From: Pseudomonadota bacterium
GTDB lineage: Bacteria > Pseudomonadota > Alphaproteobacteria > UBA1280 > RI-95
DNA: 64,000 bases
NCBI GenBank assembly: GCA_016125375.1
Contig: WGLU01000001.1
Span: 248,001-312,000, forward strand
Reading direction: 5' to 3'
Below are positions 8,543 through 16,312 of this stretch, piece by piece. The notes beneath the pieces were generated by a model. That model worked only from the letters and a program-made list of their open reading frames with translations. It ran no database searches and had not been told where the DNA came from. The first letter of the stretch is position 1. Every line of letters starts with the position of its first letter. A program made the position numbers and the translations under genes.

Positions 8543-8639
8543 TTATTGTTTGGATTGTCAGCCGATCTTTTTTCACTTTTTCGCTTTTGTATCTCTGACA
8601 CCTTTATCTTTCGACCTTGATTCACAAGGAGTCCAAAAC

Positions 8640-9704
8640 ATGGCTTCTTTCAACCCGAAGGGGGTCTCCTTCGACGCGTTCGTTCGCGCCATGGATGCCG
8701 TCGGCTACATCGCCGTCGACCCTGACGCGCTCATGTCCGCCTACCTCACGGTTCAGGACATGGCTCACTGCGACGCCACCAAAGGCCCCATCAAGACGCT
8801 CATTCTCGACGGTCCCCCCGGTACCGGTAAGTCGTTCATCGCTGAATGTCTTGCCCAGCTGCTTGGCGGCGACTATCTCGAGTACAACTGTCACCCCGAC
8901 TCGAGCTTCGAAGACTTCGTCAAGGACATCAACATCGAGGCGCCTGTGGCGGCCCAGTCGGGCTACCTGCAGTCGGCGCCGACCAAGGAGGACCTGTACC
9001 TCCTCGGCCCGCTTCTGCAGGCCATCAAGATGTCGGCCACCACGCCGGTGGTGTTCCTGATCGACGAACTCGACAAGGCCCGTCCCGCTGTCGACGCGCT
9101 GCTGCTGACCACCCTGAACTCGGGCCGTATCACGGTCATGGGTCTGGGCCAGGACGGCAAGAGCGCGGTCATCAACGCGAACCGGCAGAACATTCTGATC
9201 GTCATCGCGAAGAACGACGAGCGTGACCTGCACCCCGCGCTTCTGCGCCGCGGCCGCGTCATCTACATCGACTATCCGCACCCGGATATCGAGACGCGCA
9301 TCATCCGCGAGCAGGCCGGTGTCGGCCCCGAGGCCGCGCGGTCCATCGTGACCCAGGCCAACAAGCTCCGCAAAAACAAGAGCATCAGCAAGCCGCCTTC
9401 GCTGCCTGAACTGGTGCGTCTTGCGCAGGACTTCCGCCGCATGGCGGATGCTGCCAGCGGTAACATGATCAAGGAGACGGATGGTTCCCTGACCTGCCGC
9501 GTGCCGAAGGAACAGCTCAACAAGGCGTTCCTCAACGGCATGCTCGCCAAGGCGGAGGATCAGCACCTCGGTCGCCAGCTGCTGAAGGACAAGTCCTTCG
9601 GTACGGCGTTCCTGAGCGCGGTCCTGCGCGGTCTGGGTGTCAAGGACACCAGCATCCGTTACCTCCAGAAATCGAGCCTGCTCGCCGGTTCGGCGGGCAA
9701 GTAA
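8640..9704 (+). CDS. AAA+ ATPase, MoxR/CobS-like
   Basis: 354 residues. AAGGAG precedes the ATG at 8640 (MASFNPKG); an in-frame start at 8550 has no such site. Walker A DGPPGTGKS is near residue 58-66 and Walker B VVFLIDELDKA near 138, followed by sensor-1 IVIAKNDERDLHP and an arginine-finger-like ALLRRGR. This is the short single-domain MoxR/CobS type, which works with a VWA-domain partner to remodel proteins or insert metals. The partner candidate is the VWA gene at 10194, so the pair resembles CobS-CobT. No cobalamin genes are nearby, so a cobaltochelatase role is not supported. Codon use is strongly C-ending. Confidence 0.85.
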   Translation: MASFNPKGVSFDAFVRAMDAVGYIAVDPDALMSAYLTVQDMAHCDATKGPIKTLILDGPPGTGKSFIAECLAQLLGGDYLEYNCHPDSSFEDFVKDINIEAPVAAQSGYLQSAPTKEDLYLLGPLLQAIKMSATTPVVFLIDELDKARPAVDALLLTTLNSGRITVMGLGQDGKSAVINANRQNILIVIAKNDERDLHPALLRRGRVIYIDYPHPDIETRIIREQAGVGPEAARSIVTQANKLRKNKSISKPPSLPELVRLAQDFRRMADAASGNMIKETDGSLTCRVPKEQLNKAFLNGMLAKAEDQHLGRQLLKDKSFGTAFLSAVLRGLGVKDTSIRYLQKSSLLAGSAGK

Positions 9705-9719
9705 GCTCGTTCTCAGTTC

Positions 9720-10128
9720 TCAGATAAATCCGGGCGCGTTTCTCGCCGTCAACAAGGGGGGTAATACCCTGGGGGTTAAACCCTTCCGGCTCCGGCTGGG
9801 TTGTTGCAGGTGGATGGCGTGCCCGGGTCGATCGCGTTCGTCCTGACGTAGATTGACTATTTTCTGGGCCCCCAACCATAACCCGAGCACTACGATCGGG
9901 CGGTTGTGGCACGGCGAAGGCCAAGACCGGGTCAACGGCGAAAGCCCGCGGCTTGTGGTGAAATCTGCTGCGCATCGGGGAGGGGAAACCCAAACCGGTG
10001 TTCAGCGGCACCCCACCTTGCCTGGTCACCTGAAAGCGTCAACGCTCGAGAGGGCGGTGGCGTGGAAGGGTTCGTAGGGGTAAGGACTTTCGGTTTCTGC
10101 CGGTGGGGTTTTCCCCACCGGTTTCTTT
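9720..10128 (+). ncRNA. Candidate structured RNA between the AAA+ and VWA genes
   Basis: 489 nt separate the two genes and hold no convincing reading frame. Many complementary segments are seen: CAACAA 9750-9755 with TTGTTG 9801-9806; CAACC 9873-9877 with GGTTG 9902-9906, enclosing CCCGA 9882-9886 with TCGGG 9896-9900; GGC-GAAA-GCC at 9937-9946; GGG-GAAA-CCC at 9982-9991; GGTG/CACC at 9997-10012. The last two GAAA hairpins have GNRA loops. A strong terminator ends the region. It could be an independent RNA or a long structured 3' UTR of the AAA+ gene. I do not recognise RNase P, tmRNA, SRP RNA or a known riboswitch in it. Confidence 0.5.
10100..10128 (+). terminator. Terminator of the structured region
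   Basis: 9-bp perfect stem CCGGTGGGG/CCCCACCGG with loop TTTT, followed by TTTCTTT. It separates the AAA+ transcript or RNA from the VWA gene. Confidence 0.93.
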
Positions 10129-10193
10129 ATATGATCATTCTCTCAGACTTTTCTTTTCACTCCTTTATGACCTTCTTAACCAAGAGGTGACAT

Positions 10194-12110
10194 ATGGCGG
10201 ACAAAACCCCGCTCGATATGCGCACCGTGCGTCGTCTGCTGAGCGCCTACGTCAAGTACGGTGCCAGCGGCATGTGGCGTGTAGACCCCAAGACCGGCGA
10301 GGCCAAGCTGCCCATGGATGGCAGCAAGTCCGAGCACGATATCCTGCCCAGCGAGCTGAAGAAGATCCTCGAGGATATCCTTCACGAGCCGGGTAAGATT
10401 CCGCCGGAATGGGCGGATCTGGTCAAGGGACACAACGACGCGCAGAGCGCGATCCGCGACAAGCTGGATCCCTCCCAGAAGAAGCAGTTCGACGCTTTCT
10501 GGGATAATCTCAAGAACGCCGGCAAGGGCGAGCTTGATGCGCTGGAAAACAGCGTGACCGAGATGGATCCCGCCGTGCGGGACGCCATCAAGGAATCTCG
10601 CCGCGAGCGCCAGAGCTTTGCCTCCAGGGCCCTCACGGACTGGCTTGAGGCCAACCCCCAGCCGCAGGAAGGCGATGACAAGAAGGACGATAAGTCCGAC
10701 GGTCAGGACCAGGACAAGCAGCAGGGCGATGGCAAGGAGCAGTTCGACGAAGACCAGATGGATGAAGGCGACCCGTCCGAGCAGGATGGTTCGGACAAGT
10801 CCGATGGCGACGGCGACGAGGACGGTGACGACGACGGCTCCGGTGACGGGGACGGCGATGAATCCGAAGACGGCGACGGCGAAGGTGATTCCGACTCCGA
10901 TTCCGACAGCGACGGCGACGGCAAGGGGAAAGGCAAGGGCAAAGGTCAGGGCCAACCCCAAGACGGCGACGGCGAAGGTGACGGTGAAGGTCAGCCTCAG
11001 GACGGCCAGCAAGGCAAAGGCCAGGGCAAGGGCAAACCCGGAGAGGGTAAGCCGGGCCAGGGCAAGGGCCAGCAGGGTCAGCCGGACAAGTTCGACGACA
11101 ACTCCGCGCGTGAAGACTCCCAGCCGGGCCACGAAGAGTGGCTCAAGCAGCTGGAAGACGAAACGCAGAAGCAGGAGCAGAAGAACGAACAGCAGCAGCA
11201 GGCCGACACCGATGCCAAAGAAAAGGCCGGTGAGACCAGCGACGCTGACGGCGAAGATGGTAAGGGCAAAGGCAAGGACGTTCCGTCCACCCGCCCGCGC
11301 GACAACCATCCGGAAGGTGTCTTCAACCTCAGCGAAAACATCCCCAACAAGGAGGATGTGGAAGCGGCGAAGCAGGCGTTTGCGCGTCTGATCTCTCGCG
11401 GGCGTAATAACCCGACCCGCCTCCCGCGCTGGAAGATGAATGACCTGACCAAGCGCCTGAGCACGTTCCGTAACCCGAAGCCGGCCAAAAAGCCGACTCT
11501 GGAGCGGAAGGCCATCGTCTTCATCATCGACAACTCTCCGTCGATGGCGCATCTGGAACGCGAATCCCGTGCGCTGGCCGCGGCACTCAGTGCCTCGGGC
11601 GGTCCGGGCGGCGCAGACGTCATCGTCTGCCTCAGCTCGAACGGCGATTACAGCTCCAGCCGCCCGCTCACCGCCGGCAATCATGACGGTGCGTGGTTCC
11701 GCAACGGCAAGCTCATGGGCCTTCTGCCCAAGCCTGCGCCTGGTAGCGGAGTGGACGAGAGCGATTCTGCCCGTTGTTGGGAGTGGTTCCTCCGCAAGTA
11801 CCTGCCTGGTCAGGGTGTGGAGGTGCAGCTCATCGGCATCTACGGTGACAGTGACGGTACCCGCCAGTGGGCGTTCATCTCGAACGTGGCCAAGGGCGTC
11901 CGGTGCATCTGGTTCAACCCGACGGGTAAGGGTGCGGGCATTCCCATCGAGGAAGTCTACAACCCGGACCTGACGCACGGTGGTATCGGCCGCCCGCCTG
12001 GCTACGTGCCTGGCGATAAGCGGTACGAAAAGTTCACCGGACGTTACTTCATCCGTGTGGACACCGTCCGCGACATCGCAAACGCGCTGCGTAAAGTAGC
12101 GGGTATGTAA
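10194..12110 (+). CDS. VWA-domain protein, CobT-like
   Basis: 638 residues after AGAGGTG and CATATG. N-terminal about 165 residues are helical. About 165-330 is a low-complexity acidic and Gly/Lys/Gln region (DGDGDE, GKGKGKG types). The C-terminal VWA domain starts near 438 with KAIVFIIDNSPSM; D-N-S-P-S is the MIDAS D-x-S-x-S motif. An acidic linker before a C-terminal VWA domain is the CobT layout, and an adjacent CobS/MoxR-like ATPase supports partnership. The substrate is unknown. Its own terminator follows. Codons are C-ending, unlike the housekeeping genes. CobS/CobT-like pairs are also known from large phages. Confidence 0.82.
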   Translation: MADKTPLDMRTVRRLLSAYVKYGASGMWRVDPKTGEAKLPMDGSKSEHDILPSELKKILEDILHEPGKIPPEWADLVKGHNDAQSAIRDKLDPSQKKQFDAFWDNLKNAGKGELDALENSVTEMDPAVRDAIKESRRERQSFASRALTDWLEANPQPQEGDDKKDDKSDGQDQDKQQGDGKEQFDEDQMDEGDPSEQDGSDKSDGDGDEDGDDDGSGDGDGDESEDGDGEGDSDSDSDSDGDGKGKGKGKGQGQPQDGDGEGDGEGQPQDGQQGKGQGKGKPGEGKPGQGKGQQGQPDKFDDNSAREDSQPGHEEWLKQLEDETQKQEQKNEQQQQADTDAKEKAGETSDADGEDGKGKGKDVPSTRPRDNHPEGVFNLSENIPNKEDVEAAKQAFARLISRGRNNPTRLPRWKMNDLTKRLSTFRNPKPAKKPTLERKAIVFIIDNSPSMAHLERESRALAAALSASGGPGGADVIVCLSSNGDYSSSRPLTAGNHDGAWFRNGKLMGLLPKPAPGSGVDESDSARCWEWFLRKYLPGQGVEVQLIGIYGDSDGTRQWAFISNVAKGVRCIWFNPTGKGAGIPIEEVYNPDLTHGGIGRPPGYVPGDKRYEKFTGRYFIRVDTVRDIANALRKVAGM

Positions 12111-12119
12111 ACGAACGAG

Positions 12120-12149
12120 AGAGCCCGGCATTCGCCGGGCTCTTTTTTT
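12120..12149 (+). terminator. Terminator after the VWA gene
   Basis: 10-bp perfect stem AGAGCCCGGC/GCCGGGCTCT with loop ATTC and a run of T, 9 nt past the stop. Confidence 0.95.
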
Positions 12150-12161
12150 GTATATTTTTGC

Positions 12162-12190
12162 TTGCACGGGTCATGGTGTTGGGGTAAAAA
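12162..12190 (+). promoter_or_regulatory. tRNA-Gly promoter
   Basis: TTGCAC at 12162-12167 and TAAAAA at 12185-12190 with a 17-nt spacer; the tRNA begins 20 nt further on. Confidence 0.55.
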
Positions 12191-12209
12191 CACTTCTGTT
12201 CCTGATTGA

Positions 12210-12284
12210 GCGGGAATAGCTCAGTGGTAGAGCACAACCTTGCCAAGGTTGGGGTCGAGGGTTCAAATCCCTTTTCCCGCTCCA
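12210..12284 (+). tRNA. tRNA-Gly (GCC)
   Basis: 75 nt with encoded CCA. Acceptor GCGGGAA pairs with TTCCCGC, anticodon stem CAACC/GGTTG holds loop TTGCCAA with anticodon GCC, and T-arm GAGGG-TTCAAAT-CCCTT is intact apart from a terminal wobble. It lies inside the accessory stretch. Confidence 0.97.
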
Positions 12285-12285
12285 G

Positions 12286-12317
12286 AAAAAACCGCCTCGC
12301 AAGAGGCGGCTTTTTTA
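12286..12317 (+). terminator. tRNA-Gly terminator
   Basis: 7-bp stem CCGCCTC/GAGGCGG with loop GCAA and TTTTTT, directly after the tRNA. Confidence 0.9.
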
Positions 12318-12339
12318 TGCCCAAATTGAGGGGCATTAC

Positions 12340-12372
12340 AAAAAAAGAAGCCCCACCTTGCGGTGGGGCTTC
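12340..12372 (-). terminator. Terminator of the acyltransferase/acyl-ACP synthetase gene
   Basis: 11-bp perfect stem GAAGCCCCACC/GGTGGGGCTTC with a four-base loop; on the minus strand a run of seven T follows. It is 7 nt after the stop. Confidence 0.95.
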
Positions 12373-12378
12373 ATGTCG

Positions 12379-14751
12379 TTAGTCGTCGGTATCGGTGCTG
12401 CCACCGGCCAGCTTTTCAGCCAGTTCCTTGGCGCCCACGTAGTCGGTCTTGCCGGTCCCCAGCAGGGGGATGGCATCGACCGTGTAGATCTTACGCGGCA
12501 CGAACAGCTCCGGCATGCCTTCGGCTTTCGCCTTGGCCAGCAGGTCCGAACGGTCCGGCGTATTCTCCGTGGTCAGCAGCACCAGCTGCTCGCCCTTCTT
12601 GTCGTCGGGGATGGCGGTCACCACGTTCTGGGCATTGTTCCAGACGCGGTTGGCCAGATCTTCGACGCCATTGAGGGGGACCATTTCGCCAGCGATCTTG
12701 GCGAAGCGCTTGGCACGGCCCTTGATGGTGATGAAGCCTTCGGCATCGATGGCCACGATGTCGCCGGTGTCGTACCAGCCGTCGCCGAAATCACTCGACG
12801 GCGGAACCAGAACGCCCGGGTTGTCGTGGAACATGTAGCCTTTCATCACGTTCGGACCGCGCACATGGAGGCGCGCGCCATCTGTGATGCCCGGAATCTC
12901 TTCCAGTTTGGCTTCCATGCTCGGCAGCAGCCGGCCAACCGAACCTTCGCGGTTCTGCAGCGGCGTGTTGAAGCTCAGCACGGGGCTGGTCTCCGTGGCG
13001 CCGTAGCCCTCGAAGATACGCTTGCCGAAACGCTCGAACCACACCTTGGCGGTGGCGGCCTTCAGCTTCTCCGCACCGGCCAGAACGAGGCGCAGGCGAT
13101 AGAAGTCGTACACGTGGGCATACTTGGCGTAGCCCGCGAGGAAGGTGTCCGTGCCGAACATGATGGTCGCGTTGCAGTCGTAGAAGACTTCCGGAATCTC
13201 CTTGAACTTGAGCGGAGACGGGAAGAGGAACACCGGAATGCCCGAGAGCACCGGCAGCAACGTACCAGCCGTGAGGCCGAACGAGTGGAACATCGGCAGG
13301 GCGTTGAGCACCTTGTCCGTGGGGGTGAAGTCCACGCGGGCCGCAACCTGCAGCCGGTTGGCATTCAGGTTGGCGTGGCTCAGAACCACCGCCTTCGGCG
13401 TACCCTCGGAACCCGAGGTGAACAGAATCGCCGCCGGCGCCTGGGCATCGCCCGAGGTACCGAACCACTGGAGGCTCTTGGCAGCCAGCAGGCCGCGCAG
13501 CTTGTCACCACGGGTAACCGTGGCGCCGATGTCCTCCAGATAGACGAGGTTCACCTTCTCGGCCAACAGAGCGGCAATGTCGGTGAGGCCACCGGCATCG
13601 ACGAACTTGCGCGAGGTGATGACCGTTTTCACGCAGGCCGTATGGCAGGCCGCGAGCATGCCCTTCACACCGGTCGTGAAGTTCAGCATCGCCGGGACGG
13701 CGCCAGCGGCATGCAGACCGAAGAAGGTCACAACCGTGGCGTTGGCGTTGGGCAGCATCACGCCAACAGCCTCGCCGGGTTTGGCGAACTTGGCGAATTT
13801 GCGTCCCAGCACCTGTGAACCGATGAGGAGCTTGCCGTAGGTCAGGCCTTCGGTGTCGGTCGTCTCGGTGTTGATGTTCTCGCAGATGGTATGGCCGGTG
13901 CCGTGGATGGCAACCGAGTCCAACAGACCCTGGGTAAGGGTCTTCTTGTCCCAGCCGGAGGCCTCGAACATCGCGCCCGACATCAGGTTGTAGAGGTGGT
14001 CACCGCCGCGCTTGTTGCGGCCACCGCCCGTGGTGGGCGTTTCCAGCCGGCGTTCCGGCAGGACGATGATTTTCACCTTGGCGAAGAGGCTGCGACGGAC
14101 CTTGCCGCCCATGCGCGACCAGAAGGTGTACTGCGCACCCTCGACCCGGATGGGGAGAATGGGCGCTTCGGCCTTCTGCGACACCATGACCGAACCCTCG
14201 TAGATTTTCATCAGCGAGCCGGTCAGCGTCAGACGACCTTCCGGGAAAATCACCACGCGGTGGTCTTCCTTCAGGCGGTTGACGAGGGTCTTCATCGACA
14301 TGGGGTTGAGCGGGTCAACCGGCAACACTTCGGCGATGGGCTTGGCCAGCCGGACCATGAATGCCCAGAAGGGCTTCTCGGAGGTCTGGCGGTTCATCGC
14401 GAAGGTCAGCTTGTCCGGCATGTACGCCACCAGAGCCGCCGCGTCGATGAACGACGGGTGGTTCGGGGTGATGAGCACACGCTTGCCGGCCTTGCGGTAG
14501 TTCTCGAGCCCTTCGACTTCGATGCGGTGGAAGAGTTTCAGGTAACCGCGCAGCATGCCACGCAGCATCAGGCCCTGAATCTTCTCGGGCATGATCTTCC
14601 AGAACAGGGCAAAGGCGCCCAGGCCCAGAACCGTGTAGAGCGCTGCGAAGAGCAGCGTCGTCCAGCCCAGCAGGCTGCCGATCATGAACAGGAACAGGCC
14701 CCAGAAGACAGGCCAGAGTTCCCGCGAAAGCAGGTTGAGGATGGTTTTCAT
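12379..14751 (-). CDS. aas: Fused 1-acyl-phospholipid acyltransferase / acyl-ACP synthetase (Aas-like)
   Basis: 790 residues, start after AAGGGA. Two N-terminal hydrophobic segments (about 12-52) are followed by a PlsC-type domain with NHPSFID (the H-x4-D motif) near 99 and FPEGR near 170. An AMP-binding domain follows from about 280: ILFTSGSEGTPKAVVLSH is the phosphate loop, then EGYGATETSPV, GWYDTGDIV, and a C-terminal GTGKTDYVG with the adenylation Lys. Aas-type enzymes re-acylate lysophospholipids at the inner membrane using an acyl-ACP intermediate. The usual enteric partner lplT is absent. Codons are C-ending and the gene stands alone between tRNA genes, suggesting transfer. Confidence 0.92.
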   Translation of the reverse strand: MKTILNLLSRELWPVFWGLFLFMIGSLLGWTTLLFAALYTVLGLGAFALFWKIMPEKIQGLMLRGMLRGYLKLFHRIEVEGLENYRKAGKRVLITPNHPSFIDAAALVAYMPDKLTFAMNRQTSEKPFWAFMVRLAKPIAEVLPVDPLNPMSMKTLVNRLKEDHRVVIFPEGRLTLTGSLMKIYEGSVMVSQKAEAPILPIRVEGAQYTFWSRMGGKVRRSLFAKVKIIVLPERRLETPTTGGGRNKRGGDHLYNLMSGAMFEASGWDKKTLTQGLLDSVAIHGTGHTICENINTETTDTEGLTYGKLLIGSQVLGRKFAKFAKPGEAVGVMLPNANATVVTFFGLHAAGAVPAMLNFTTGVKGMLAACHTACVKTVITSRKFVDAGGLTDIAALLAEKVNLVYLEDIGATVTRGDKLRGLLAAKSLQWFGTSGDAQAPAAILFTSGSEGTPKAVVLSHANLNANRLQVAARVDFTPTDKVLNALPMFHSFGLTAGTLLPVLSGIPVFLFPSPLKFKEIPEVFYDCNATIMFGTDTFLAGYAKYAHVYDFYRLRLVLAGAEKLKAATAKVWFERFGKRIFEGYGATETSPVLSFNTPLQNREGSVGRLLPSMEAKLEEIPGITDGARLHVRGPNVMKGYMFHDNPGVLVPPSSDFGDGWYDTGDIVAIDAEGFITIKGRAKRFAKIAGEMVPLNGVEDLANRVWNNAQNVVTAIPDDKKGEQLVLLTTENTPDRSDLLAKAKAEGMPELFVPRKIYTVDAIPLLGTGKTDYVGAKELAEKLAGGSTDTDD

Positions 14752-14932
14752 GGGGTTCCCTTTATGAAAGGGGCATCAGCCACAAAATGAGGAGGAGGGG
14801 AAAAGAAGAAAAGGTAATCGTATACAATCGAAATGTTGTACGCGACTCACGCGCGCGACGCAACAGAAAACTCCTGGGTTAAGTTATTTCTTCAATGATT
14901 AAAATATGAGCATTCAAGCCATATTCCATAGC
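14752..14932 (-). promoter_or_regulatory. Leader and promoter region of the 12379 gene
   Basis: Holds no gene. On the minus strand a pyrimidine-rich leader (14791-14813) precedes the start. TTGTATACG lies at about 14820-14828, and GTACAA/TTGTAT half sites nearby form an imperfect inverted repeat. TATACA elements also sit before the 22992 and 44809 genes. Confidence 0.4.
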
Positions 14933-14962
14933 AAAAAACCCCGCCTGAAAGCGGGGGTTTTT
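14933..14962 (-). terminator. Terminator of the tRNA-Cys/Asn transcript
   Basis: Stem CCCCGC/GCGGGG with loop CTGAAA flanked by A- and T-runs; on the minus strand it ends in TTTTTT directly after the tRNA-Asn CCA. Confidence 0.88.
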
Positions 14963-14964
14963 GT

Positions 14965-15040
14965 TGGCTCCGATGACAGGACTCGAACCTGTGACCCAAT
15001 GATTAACAGTCATTTGCTCTACCAACTGAGCTACATCGGA
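14965..15040 (-). tRNA. tRNA-Asn (GUU)
   Basis: 76 nt with encoded CCA. Acceptor TCCGATG/CATCGGA, anticodon stem AATGA/TCATT with loop CTGTTAA and anticodon GTT, T-arm ACAGG-TTCGAGT-CCTGT. Cotranscribed with tRNA-Cys upstream, 64 nt apart. Confidence 0.97.
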
Positions 15041-15104
15041 ACAACGGTGTCTTTTTTAGCGTTAACAGCGCTGGCTGTAAAGCAAAAAAGAAACCAAAAA
15101 ATGC

Positions 15105-15179
15105 TGGAGGCCGGGAGGGGATTTGAACCCCTGAATGGCGGTTTTGCAGACCGCTGCGTTACCACTTCGCCACCCGGCC
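15105..15179 (-). tRNA. tRNA-Cys (GCA)
   Basis: 75 nt with encoded CCA. Acceptor GGCCGGG/CCCGGCC, anticodon stem GCGGT/ACCGC with loop CTGCAAA and anticodon GCA, T-arm AGGGG-TTCAAAT-CCCCT. First gene of the Cys-Asn transcript. Confidence 0.97.
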
Positions 15180-15195
15180 AACGGGCATGGCTGTT

Positions 15196-15224
15196 TTTGT
15201 ACTTTATTGCGCCTGTCTGGTCAA
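15196..15224 (-). promoter_or_regulatory. Promoter of the tRNA-Cys/Asn transcript
   Basis: On the minus strand TTGACC (15224-15219) and TACAAA (15201-15196) are 17 nt apart, with the tRNA-Cys 5' end 16 nt further on. Confidence 0.65.
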
Positions 15225-15308
15225 TGGAGATTTTGTTTTTGTGGCTTTTATGGCATAGTGTTGCGGCTTGCATAGAGCATAAGAATATATCTGCGGAGAA
15301 GTACCCTC

Positions 15309-15959
15309 ATGAACTTTGAACAAGCGCGCTTCAATATGGTGGAGTCGCAACTGCGTCCGAACAAAATTACCGACCACGATCTGTTGAGTCGTTTTGCAAC
15401 GGTACCGCGTGAAAAGTTTGTTGATCATGCCGCTCAGAGCATGGCTTATGCGGATGAGCCGATGAGCATGGGCTATAACCGCAAACTGATGGCACCCATG
15501 GTATGTGCCCGCCTGTTGCAGGAGTTGATGCTGGACGCAACTGATCATGTTCTGGTCGTTGCTGGTGGCACAGGGTACAGTGGCCTGCTGGTGGCGCCTC
15601 TTGTGGAGCAGATGACTATTCTGGAAGAGAATCCCTACCTGTCCGATATTGCCCGCAAGAACATGCTGGATTTGGATGTGACAAATGTCAAAATCGTCAG
15701 TGGCAAGCCTGAAGGCGGTGTCACTAAAGGTATGTTTGACAAAATCCTGATCGACGCTCCGGCTGCTGAAGTACCGCATGGGCTTTTCGACCAGCTTAAA
15801 AACGGTGGCCGATTGGCCGTCGTTGCTGGTGCGCCCGGCTCTTTGCTGGAGGCAACTCTTTATACGAAAAACGGCAAGACTTTGTTCGAGCATGCCTTGC
15901 TTGAGACAAAAGGTGAAATTTTGCCAAACTTTGCAGCGCAGGAGCGTTTTGTCTTTTGA
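15309..15959 (+). CDS. PCMT-family methyltransferase-like protein
   Basis: 216 residues of the protein-L-isoaspartate methyltransferase family, in the position before tolC where alphaproteobacteria often carry such a gene. The N-terminus NFEQARFNMVESQLRPNKI and PREKFVDH are family-typical. The SAM-binding loop reads VLVVAGGTGYSG, less canonical than the GTGSGY of the true Pcm at 33760, so activity is uncertain. GGAGAAG lies before the ATG. The stop overlaps the next gene's start (TGATG), so the two are translationally coupled. Confidence 0.82.
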   Translation: MNFEQARFNMVESQLRPNKITDHDLLSRFATVPREKFVDHAAQSMAYADEPMSMGYNRKLMAPMVCARLLQELMLDATDHVLVVAGGTGYSGLLVAPLVEQMTILEENPYLSDIARKNMLDLDVTNVKIVSGKPEGGVTKGMFDKILIDAPAAEVPHGLFDQLKNGGRLAVVAGAPGSLLEATLYTKNGKTLFEHALLETKGEILPNFAAQERFVF

Positions 15960-16285
15960 TGCATGCGATTACGGTACAGGAGCTCAAACAGCTTCTCGAC
16001 GACGGGCAGAACATCTTTCTGCTGGACGTACGGGAAGATGATGAGGTACGGGACCTGCCGATGAAGGGGCAGAAGTTCCACCATATCCCACTTGGGCAAC
16101 TCCCTGATAGATATGATGAATTACCGCACGACCGTGCAGTCGTTGTTTTCTGCAAGGCCGGAGGCCGTAGTGCACGGGCAATTGATTTTCTTGAGGCGCA
16201 GCACGGGTTTCGGAACCTCACAAATCTGATTGGCGGTATGACCGCATGGGCGAAAGAGATTGACCACACTTTGCTGCCCGCCTAA
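15959..16285 (+). CDS. Rhodanese-domain protein
   Basis: 108-residue single rhodanese domain. Active-site loop CKAGGRSAR carries the Cys that would accept sulfur as persulfide; LDVREDDE near 22 and the C-terminal GGMTAWAKEID are family marks. The start ATG overlaps the stop of the preceding methyltransferase-like gene by one base; the TTG three bases earlier is less likely. It is cytosolic and lies before tolC, 27 nt away. The sulfur donor and acceptor are unknown. Confidence 0.92.
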   Translation: MHAITVQELKQLLDDGQNIFLLDVREDDEVRDLPMKGQKFHHIPLGQLPDRYDELPHDRAVVVFCKAGGRSARAIDFLEAQHGFRNLTNLIGGMTAWAKEIDHTLLPA

Positions 16286-16312
16286 CATGGCCTTATAACA
16301 AGAGGAAAACCC

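Noticed and set aside
9720-10128. Identity as RNase P RNA, tmRNA, cobalamin riboswitch or self-splicing intron
   Set aside because: No GAGGAAAGTCC-type core, no tag frame with tRNA-like ends, no B12 box, and no domain V or P7 elements could be found. A stretch near 9957-9975 only loosely recalls a cobalamin riboswitch core.
10176-12167. 663-residue minus-strand frame opposite the VWA gene
   Set aside because: Shadow of the G+C-rich, low-complexity VWA gene. It has hydrophobic repeat nonsense, no ribosome site, and the plus strand carries clear VWA motifs.
12358-13818. 486-residue plus-strand frame opposite the Aas-like gene
   Set aside because: Antisense shadow caused by C-ending codons; crosses the terminator stem and has no recognisable domains.
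7503-15179. Complete prophage or integrative element
   Set aside because: No integrase, structural, lysis or mobilisation genes and no direct repeats of tRNA ends.
15309-15959. Second functional Pcm
   Set aside because: SAM loop is altered and the gene belongs to the PCMT-like group beside tolC; the canonical pcm is at 33760.
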